Source: Oscillospiraceae bacterium
GTDB lineage: Bacteria; Bacillota; Clostridia; Oscillospirales; Oscillospiraceae
NCBI GenBank assembly: GCA_015068125.1
Contig: SVLD01000007.1
Location: forward strand, 1-64,000
DNA length: 64,000 bases
Direction of reading: 5' to 3'
This document shows, one piece after another, positions 59,093 through 64,000 of the stretch. The notes beneath the pieces are model-generated. The model ran no database searches and was not told where the DNA came from. It saw only the letters and a list, made by a program, of their open reading frames with translations. A program made the translations under genes and the position numbers. Every line of letters begins with the position of its first letter. Position 1 is the first letter of the stretch.

Positions 59093-59662
59093 TTACTCCT
59101 CGGAAGATTCAAAGATAGAAGAATTGAAGATCAAAAACGGGCGCACCGCGTAGCCGTCGCTGAAGTGGCTGTAGTCGCTGCTGTAGCCGGACGGCGCAAC
59201 GCAAACAATCCACCAGGGATTATCGTGGGGCTGGGCAGATTCCGGGGTAGCAGACCACCACCATTCATCCACCGGGTACTTGTCGAAGATCTCCACATTC
59301 TCCCGGTAGAAGTCAAAGGTAGGCAGGCTGATCTTGGATTCCATCGCGCCGTAGGGCTTCAGGCCGTCCAGGGTGGTGAGGTCAGTTTCGAAGGTCAGGA
59401 CGTTTTCCTCGCCGATCGCTTCGATGATCTTAGGCAGGATATCCTTCTGCATTTTCTTCAGCGCATCACTGCTGCGCAGATCGTTGTTGTCGCCAAACCG
59501 GGAACGGAACGCCACACCACGCATGACCACCGGGGTCTTGCCGTTTACGCTGGGGAACTTGATAAACTCCATGCCGGCGATCTGGAATGTTTCGCCATCC
59601 TTTACGCCGGGGAAGCCGGTTACCTTGGGGTAAGCTGTTGCCGTGGTTTCTGTGGTTTTCAT
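59093..59662 (-). CDS. DGR target protein 1 (C-type-lectin-like variable protein)
   Basis: A 189-residue protein ending in a variable repeat. The pattern KISLPTFDFYRENVEIFDK, EWWWSATPES, WWIVCVAPSGY and GYAVRPFLIF is that of the C-lectin-like fold of DGR targets (DUF6273/FGE-like), with the variable residues S-S-D-Y-S-H-F-S-D-G after SGY. It is paralogous to target 2. There is no signal peptide or membrane helix. A 15-residue tail follows the variable part. The ATG follows AAAGGAGG. Confidence 0.9.
   Translation of the reverse strand: MKTTETTATAYPKVTGFPGVKDGETFQIAGMEFIKFPSVNGKTPVVMRGVAFRSRFGDNNDLRSSDALKKMQKDILPKIIEAIGEENVLTFETDLTTLDGLKPYGAMESKISLPTFDFYRENVEIFDKYPVDEWWWSATPESAQPHDNPWWIVCVAPSGYSSDYSHFSDGYAVRPFLIFNSSIFESSEE
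59137..59205 (-). repeat. DGR variable repeat 1 (VR1)
   Basis: 69 bases aligned to the template with conserved ends. Taking one extra AAC in the template, all ten variable codons differ only at template adenines: A to G, T or C; third-base C is always kept. Confidence 0.95.
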
Positions 59663-59677
59663 TGTTATTTCCTCCTT

Positions 59678-60286
59678 TTATGCAGATACAAAGATATCAG
59701 ATTTTAAGATACAAAACGGGCGCACCGCGTAGACGAAGTAGTAGTCGCAGTGGTGGCTGTTGTAGCCGGACGGGGCAACGCATTTTACCCAGTCATCATC
59801 ATCGTGGGTAGGTGTGCTGAAGGCAGTAGCCAGCCACTCCCAAATATCCAGCTTGTACTTATCCAGGATCTCCACATACTTGCGCTGCATCTGGGCGGTA
59901 CGCAGGGATGCCTTGCGCTGGATAACGCCATAGTCCTTCAGGCCGTCGTCCGCCGTCAGATCTACCTCGTGGATAAGGATGTTATCCTCACCGACAATGT
60001 CGGCGAGCTCGTCGGCAAACTCGTTGCAGACTGCATCCGCATCCGAGCCGTCGTAATTGTTGTTCTTGCCAAAGGCCATCTTCTTCAACGGATCCTTCCG
60101 CAGCAGCAGGGTGCCCTCACCGATGTGATCCAGCACGATCATTTCATGGCTGCCGAGCATGACGGTACCGCCCGCCACCGCGTCGCCGAGGCGAAGGCCC
60201 TTTTCCTGGAAGCTGGCCGTGATCTGTGCGACCTGCTCCGGGGTCAGCTCAATCTTCTGACCGTTGATTACGATGTAGTTGTTCAT
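59678..60286 (-). CDS. DGR target protein 2 (C-type-lectin-like variable protein)
   Basis: A 202-residue paralogue of target 1, longer at the N-terminus, with GDAVAGGTVMLGSHEMIVLD and the shared FGKNNNYDGSDA, DLTADDGLKDYG and VKCVAPSGY. Its variable residues are N-S-H-H-C-D-Y-Y-F-V before YAVRPF, and it ends ILKSDIFVSA, like target 1. No signal peptide. It starts at ATG 60286 after AAGGAGG and lies 15 bases before target 1. Confidence 0.9.
   Translation of the reverse strand: MNNYIVINGQKIELTPEQVAQITASFQEKGLRLGDAVAGGTVMLGSHEMIVLDHIGEGTLLLRKDPLKKMAFGKNNNYDGSDADAVCNEFADELADIVGEDNILIHEVDLTADDGLKDYGVIQRKASLRTAQMQRKYVEILDKYKLDIWEWLATAFSTPTHDDDDWVKCVAPSGYNSHHCDYYFVYAVRPFCILKSDIFVSA
59716..59782 (-). 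repeat. DGR variable repeat 2 (VR2)
   Basis: 67 bases aligned to the template. All ten variable codons differ from AAC/TAC/GAC only at adenines; one C-to-G change lies in the conserved 5' part, outside the mutable region. Confidence 0.94.
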
Positions 60287-60299
60287 ATTGTGTTCCTCC

Positions 60300-60680
60300 T
60301 TAGTGGTTAATATCTACATCCGGCCATGCGCCATAGAAGTGTACTTTGTAGTGGTACGGATCGGTTACCGTTCCGGTGATATCCTCGACAACATAAATGA
60401 CATACTCATTCAGATATACATAGTTTTTCTTGTATTCATTTGCGCCTGTTTTGCAAGTCACAACCAATTCGCTGGCGCCGTTATTGGAAATGCTCATATA
60501 TCCTTCCATTTCCATAACGATAAGGTCGGTCCGAGCATTGTAGACGGTAATTCTTCTTACAACCTCGAAATTGTCAGCGGCCTGCGAAAGATTGTGGTTG
60601 ATGTTGTCCGCAGCCGTACAGCCTGCAAACATGGTGACGACCATCACCAGGGCGAAGAGAATTGCGAGTAGTTTTTTCAT
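60300..60680 (-). CDS. Prophage lipoprotein
   Basis: A 126-residue lipoprotein: signal peptide ending at FAGC (Cys21), then a beta-rich mature part (VVRRITVYNARTDLIVMEMEG, ELVVTCKTGANEYKKNYVYL). This pattern is found in small beta-sandwich lipoproteins of temperate phages, some of which block superinfection in Gram-positives. It lies just upstream of the DGR target genes, 13 bases from target 2. The function here is not proven. The ATG follows TAGGAGGAAAATACC. Confidence 0.75.
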   Translation of the reverse strand: MKKLLAILFALVMVVTMFAGCTAADNINHNLSQAADNFEVVRRITVYNARTDLIVMEMEGYMSISNNGASELVVTCKTGANEYKKNYVYLNEYVIYVVEDITGTVTDPYHYKVHFYGAWPDVDINH

Positions 60681-60724
60681 GGTATTTTCCTCCTAAATGA
60701 ATAAAAAGTTTTCTTTGGATAGTT

Positions 60725-60832
60725 TCACTTTTTCTTTTCCTTGGTACCGAAGTAAATCAGCACACTGATCGAGAGGGCGATTTCCACACCGATTGTTGCA
60801 GCCACGCCACACCAAAACAGGGACACATACAT
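60725..60832 (-). CDS. Tiny membrane peptide
   Basis: A 35-residue frame with one hydrophobic segment (CGVAATIGVEIALSISVLIYF) and a basic KEKKK tail. GGGAGG lies in the end of the preceding gene at good distance. It could anchor in the membrane; no family is recognised. Confidence 0.55.
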   Translation of the reverse strand: MYVSLFWCGVAATIGVEIALSISVLIYFGTKEKKK

Positions 60833-60837
60833 CTGTC

Positions 60838-60999
60838 TCACCTCCCTTGTGCTTTATCTTCCACGCACTGGATCAGTACAGTGTCACACTGATCTCCATT
60901 CTTGTCGATCCATGCCAAGAGTTTTGGCATACTCGGCATTTCCACCAGGTAAGTAACCCTGCCGTTCTTTTTTCTAAATGTGATTAAGTATTTTGCCAT
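60838..60999 (-). CDS. Small phage protein
   Basis: A 53-residue frame (MAKYLITFRKKNGRVTYLVE...) with a beta-strand-like start and a Cys-containing end. GAAGGG is upstream. It sits tightly between the DUF3102 gene and the tiny membrane peptide, which supports translation. Not recognised. Confidence 0.55.
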   Translation of the reverse strand: MAKYLITFRKKNGRVTYLVEMPSMPKLLAWIDKNGDQCDTVLIQCVEDKAQGR

Positions 61000-61003
61000 A
61001 GTG

Positions 61004-62038
61004 TCAGCCCTTCAGGTCGTTCTGTAACTTTTCCAACAAAGTGCATACCGCATTCTGTAACTTGACACCGGTGTCAGGATCGGCTTGCTGCACTTTCTCC
61101 AGAGCATCTTGCAGATTCTTAAAATCCTTCTGCACTTGTGTAAAGAAAGCCTTAAACTCAGCCGCCTCCGGGCTGGAAAGCTGTAACTGCTTCTGTGCCG
61201 CCATCAGTTTTTGTTCCGCATCTTGGGCGGCACGCTCTGCGACTTCTCTGGCCTTATTGGCAGTGTCCAGCTCCTTCTGCAGGTTTTCCGTAGCCTCCCT
61301 GGCAGCATCCGCCGCCACCTGCTGGCGCATGCTTTCCATCATGCTCTCTGGGATCTCCGGGTTCTCCTGGGCTTTTGCCAGAGCTTCCTTTGCCGCCTTC
61401 TCGGCCTCCTTGGCCTTTTTTAGCTTGTTCTGGAGGTCCGTCACCTTCTCCGTGGCTTCGGTGTATTTTTTCTCAGCTCCGGCCACATGTTCCTGAAGGC
61501 TCTTGATTTCGTCATCCTTGTTCTCGGCAGCATCCATCAGAGACTCCAGCCCTCTCTTCAGATCTGCCACATCTTTCTCTGCTTTCTCTGCCCGGGCGGC
61601 TTGCTCATTGGCGGCCTGCAAATTGGCGTCTCTGTCCCGGATTGCTGCCTGTAATTCCCGAGTGGTGGCTTTCTCTGCATCGTGCTCTGTTGCAAACTGC
61701 TCCCGCTCCTCAGCTGGCACTGAAAGCAGGAGGATGTGTTTCGTTACGTCGATATTCCCAAATGATTGGGAATTTGCGAAGCTCTCAAACAGACTCTCCT
61801 GGGCACCGCCATATTCCTTGTAAAGGTTCATCAGATTGGTCGCCCACTGCTGGGAATAGCGAACCTTTTCCTCGAGGTATTTACCCCAGTTTCCATGGCC
61901 CACCATTTCCTTTGCTTCCACCAGCCGCTTTCCGATCTCAATGCAGCCATAGATAGCGGCCTTGGCTACCTGCTGCTCGATCACCTTGATTTCTGTGGTG
62001 ATGATGTCAATGTCCCGTAACGTAATAATTTCACTCAT
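61004..62038 (-). CDS. DUF3102 coiled-coil phage protein
   Basis: A 344-residue protein. The N-terminal 110 residues match DUF3102 (IYGCIEIGKRLVEAKEMVGHGNWGKYL, SQQWATNLMNLYKEYG), found in phage and conjugative elements. Residues 120-330 are one long coiled coil rich in Ala, Lys, Glu and Gln. The function is unknown. It overlaps the PcfJ-like gene by 4 bases (ATGA). Confidence 0.82.
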   Translation of the reverse strand: MSEIITLRDIDIITTEIKVIEQQVAKAAIYGCIEIGKRLVEAKEMVGHGNWGKYLEEKVRYSQQWATNLMNLYKEYGGAQESLFESFANSQSFGNIDVTKHILLLSVPAEEREQFATEHDAEKATTRELQAAIRDRDANLQAANEQAARAEKAEKDVADLKRGLESLMDAAENKDDEIKSLQEHVAGAEKKYTEATEKVTDLQNKLKKAKEAEKAAKEALAKAQENPEIPESMMESMRQQVAADAAREATENLQKELDTANKAREVAERAAQDAEQKLMAAQKQLQLSSPEAAEFKAFFTQVQKDFKNLQDALEKVQQADPDTGVKLQNAVCTLLEKLQNDLKG

Positions 62039-63846
62039 GCAGGTTTCTCCTTATTTTGTTTTTGTTGCTGCGCATACCAAGGCAACAGAATCTCGTTCTC
62101 CCACCGGTCGCAGAATGCGCGAACCTTTTTGGGAATGGAATGTGTATATTGTTTGTGTTCTCCGTGTCGCTCATTGCCATAACCATGGAGCTGGCACTCC
62201 CTGGGCCTTCCTCTCATATCAATGGCCAGTGTATAATAGGGTCGTTCCGGCCTGCGATGGCGGCGAACGAAGAAAATCACACTACTTCCTCCAGTGTGCT
62301 GAGCTCCATACCCACCAACGCAGTGTCGTAATACATCGCCTTCGTATACCAGTTCGCCGTTATTCTTGGGCAGGATCATTTCCAAGTCCCCATCGGTCCA
62401 TTGCAGATGCCCGTAGTTTTCCAATACACATGCAAAGCCCTCATTCAATTTAGCGGCCGCTGCCTGGCATTTCAGTTCCCTTTGCATCCGTGTCATACGG
62501 TCGTGCGCCTCATGCAGATCTCGAGGCCACAGTTCTTCTTCCGTTAGTTCGCGATCATAGATCTGTCGTGCAGCATTTCGAGTATCTAACAGAATTCCTA
62601 CCTCGCTTAGTCGCTGACCTTTCTTATTCAGATATCGGGTCACTTTATCTAAATCGTGGCCATAGGTTCTCAGAATGTCGATTGCTGCATTGACACCGCC
62701 GGATCTTGCCAATTTAGCAAATTCCAGGTAATCGATTAGAGGGAGCTGGCCACCGGCTGCACGATACTTGTTCCAAGTTCTTGCCGCTTCCGGGGTCCAT
62801 GTGATACCCTGCTGCCGCATATATCGGAATTCCGCCTTCCTGACATTTAGCATTTCGTGTGGTTTGCACTTGTCAAGATCCAGGTATTTCCTTCCCTCAG
62901 TATCCGTGTCTGCACTGTATCTCCACGCCTCTCTCACAATCTCCGCTATCAACTTAGCCTGGCCCTGTCGACATAGATTTTCAATGTTGCGACGCCGGCG
63001 CCACCATTTGAGATATTCCACAGGCCACCACCCCTCGGACTTCAGATATTCCACAAGGGCGGTCTTCTCTCCCGTAGCACCTTCCATATCTGGATAGATT
63101 GGCCAGATATCTGCTCCAGCTTTTTTGTTGTTGATGCTTCTCCAATCCGGGTAAGGTTTGTCGATCACGTCTGCATTACAACTCATTGGCTGCCACTTCT
63201 TAAGCTGGGCTCGGTTGGCACCATAAAACGCTCCCATCCGCTTAACATGAGTAAACCTGGCAATACTACCGCGCTCTGTAAGTACATAGGCTTCTTCCGG
63301 TGATGCGCCGCACCTGCTGATTCCGAACTCGTTTATGGTCCGCCACACCAGCCAGTAAAAGATGGTCGTGTAGCCATCTACATTCTGTACGGTCAAAACC
63401 ATAATCTGTTTTTTTCGTCCGCCAATCAGTTTCCGCTTGTGGATCAACTCCACTTCTTTACCACACAGAGGGCAATTAAAGCGATCTCCTTCCCGTTGCA
63501 CCTCGATTCCCATATAAGGCTCCACCAATTCGCCCGGTGTAACGGTATAAATCCATCCGTCTTCGCCATTGACTGTGCGAATCGCGTTTTCTCCCGGTTC
63601 TTTGTGAGTAATAAAATCTTCGCCACAGGCTGTACAGGTGCAGTTCGCAGCCCACGCCGTCCGCCGGGGTGGCAATGTGTTGTATTCCAGCACCTCTTGG
63701 ATACTTGGATAGACGGGGACTCGTTCTGAACTATAAATACAGAATTCTCCTCCCAGCTCTGACCTGCCGAATTTTTCTACAGCCCACTCGACCATTTTCT
63801 CTGGCGGTTCCTCTGGAAGTAGATTGCACATTCTTTCCTTGTCCAT
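62035..63846 (-). CDS. PcfJ-like protein
   Basis: A 603-residue protein. Two zinc-knuckle pairs lie near the N-terminus (CTCTACG and CPLCGKEV, about 50-140), and the C-terminal part has GDVLRHCVGGYGAQH followed by VIFFVRRH, the PcfJ signature. PcfJ is a conjugative-plasmid (pCF10) and phage protein without a settled function. Start ATG 63846 is 3 bases after the upstream stop. Confidence 0.85.
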   Translation of the reverse strand: MDKERMCNLLPEEPPEKMVEWAVEKFGRSELGGEFCIYSSERVPVYPSIQEVLEYNTLPPRRTAWAANCTCTACGEDFITHKEPGENAIRTVNGEDGWIYTVTPGELVEPYMGIEVQREGDRFNCPLCGKEVELIHKRKLIGGRKKQIMVLTVQNVDGYTTIFYWLVWRTINEFGISRCGASPEEAYVLTERGSIARFTHVKRMGAFYGANRAQLKKWQPMSCNADVIDKPYPDWRSINNKKAGADIWPIYPDMEGATGEKTALVEYLKSEGWWPVEYLKWWRRRRNIENLCRQGQAKLIAEIVREAWRYSADTDTEGRKYLDLDKCKPHEMLNVRKAEFRYMRQQGITWTPEAARTWNKYRAAGGQLPLIDYLEFAKLARSGGVNAAIDILRTYGHDLDKVTRYLNKKGQRLSEVGILLDTRNAARQIYDRELTEEELWPRDLHEAHDRMTRMQRELKCQAAAAKLNEGFACVLENYGHLQWTDGDLEMILPKNNGELVYEGDVLRHCVGGYGAQHTGGSSVIFFVRRHRRPERPYYTLAIDMRGRPRECQLHGYGNERHGEHKQYTHSIPKKVRAFCDRWENEILLPWYAQQQKQNKEKPA

Positions 63847-63849
63847 AGC

Positions 63850-64000
63850 TTAGATCCCCAGCAGATCTTCCAAGCTCAGTAGCCCGCCACCCGTTTGGGT
63901 TGCATTGTTCGGCGTTGCTGTCTGTGCTTCCCTGTTTGTCCTCTCCGGTAGTCCATAGAACTTGCGGATAATTTCCTCCGCCTTTTGGGGGCTAATGCCC
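63850..64000 (-). CDS. Partial gene at the window edge
   Basis: The C-terminal 49 residues of a protein whose start lies beyond 64000. The visible end reads FYGLPERTNREAQT, then an Asn/Thr/Gly-rich stretch and a final LLSLEDLLGI. It ends just before the PcfJ-like start and is probably in the same operon. Not enough is visible to name it. Confidence 0.6.
   Translation of the reverse strand, partial: GISPQKAEEIIRKFYGLPERTNREAQTATPNNATQTGGGLLSLEDLLGI

Overview
The window looks like chromosome of a spore-forming clostridium (Bacillota, probably Oscillospirales, gut-associated) carrying the late half of an HK97-type siphovirus prophage. The host assignment rests on spoVAD/spoVAE/spoIIR, AddAB in place of RecBCD, a T-box before thrS, diderm-free lipoproteins with lipoboxes, BspA-type leucine-rich repeats and clostridial ribosome binding sites. 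No species can be named from the sequence alone.

Host part, about 1-37170. A folded intergenic repeat lies before a sporulation unit (spoVAD, spoVAE and a tiny Asn/Gln-rich protein). On the minus strand follow addA-addB, spoIIR and ispE. A divergent pair of envelope proteins comes next: a zinc-ribbon/TM/Big2 protein and a kinase/TM/fibronectin-III-like protein. At 15066-23246 sits a compact aromatic amino acid operon with all seven shikimate steps plus tyrA and pheA, including an aroE-aroK fusion. It is preceded by a 22-codon leader peptide full of Tyr/Phe codons and by mutually exclusive RNA hairpins, which is the layout of a translation-coupled attenuator. Then come an M42 peptidase, a DUF218 protein, a cassette with a REP-associated transposase bounded by inverted repeats, an FAD oxidoreductase, thrS with its T-box, a YabE-like 3D/G5 protein, ksgA, two lipoproteins (one with BspA-like repeats), rlmH, rsmE and tRNA-Leu(GAG).

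Prophage part, about 37200-64000, entirely on the minus strand. In transcription order from the right edge: a PcfJ-like protein, a DUF3102 coiled-coil protein, two tiny genes, a lipoprotein, a diversity-generating retroelement (DGR), two small proteins, a HUH Rep-like protein, a RinA/ArpU-like regulator, HNH endonuclease, terminases, portal, protease, capsid, connectors, tail tube, frameshifted tail chaperones, tape measure, Dit, tail hub, BppU baseplate, BspA-like fibre, amidase and holin. Integrase, repressor and most replication genes would lie beyond position 64000.

The most interesting finds are: (1) the DGR, with reverse transcriptase, Avd, an adenine-rich template repeat and two paralogous target genes, each ending in a variable repeat that differs from the template almost only at template adenines; the template is one codon shorter than both targets; (2) the aromatic leader-peptide attenuator of the shikimate operon; (3) a RAYT gene whose own reading frame contains two REP-like sequences, in a cassette flanked by inverted copies of the same repeat. 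All calls are from reading the sequence; no database search was run.
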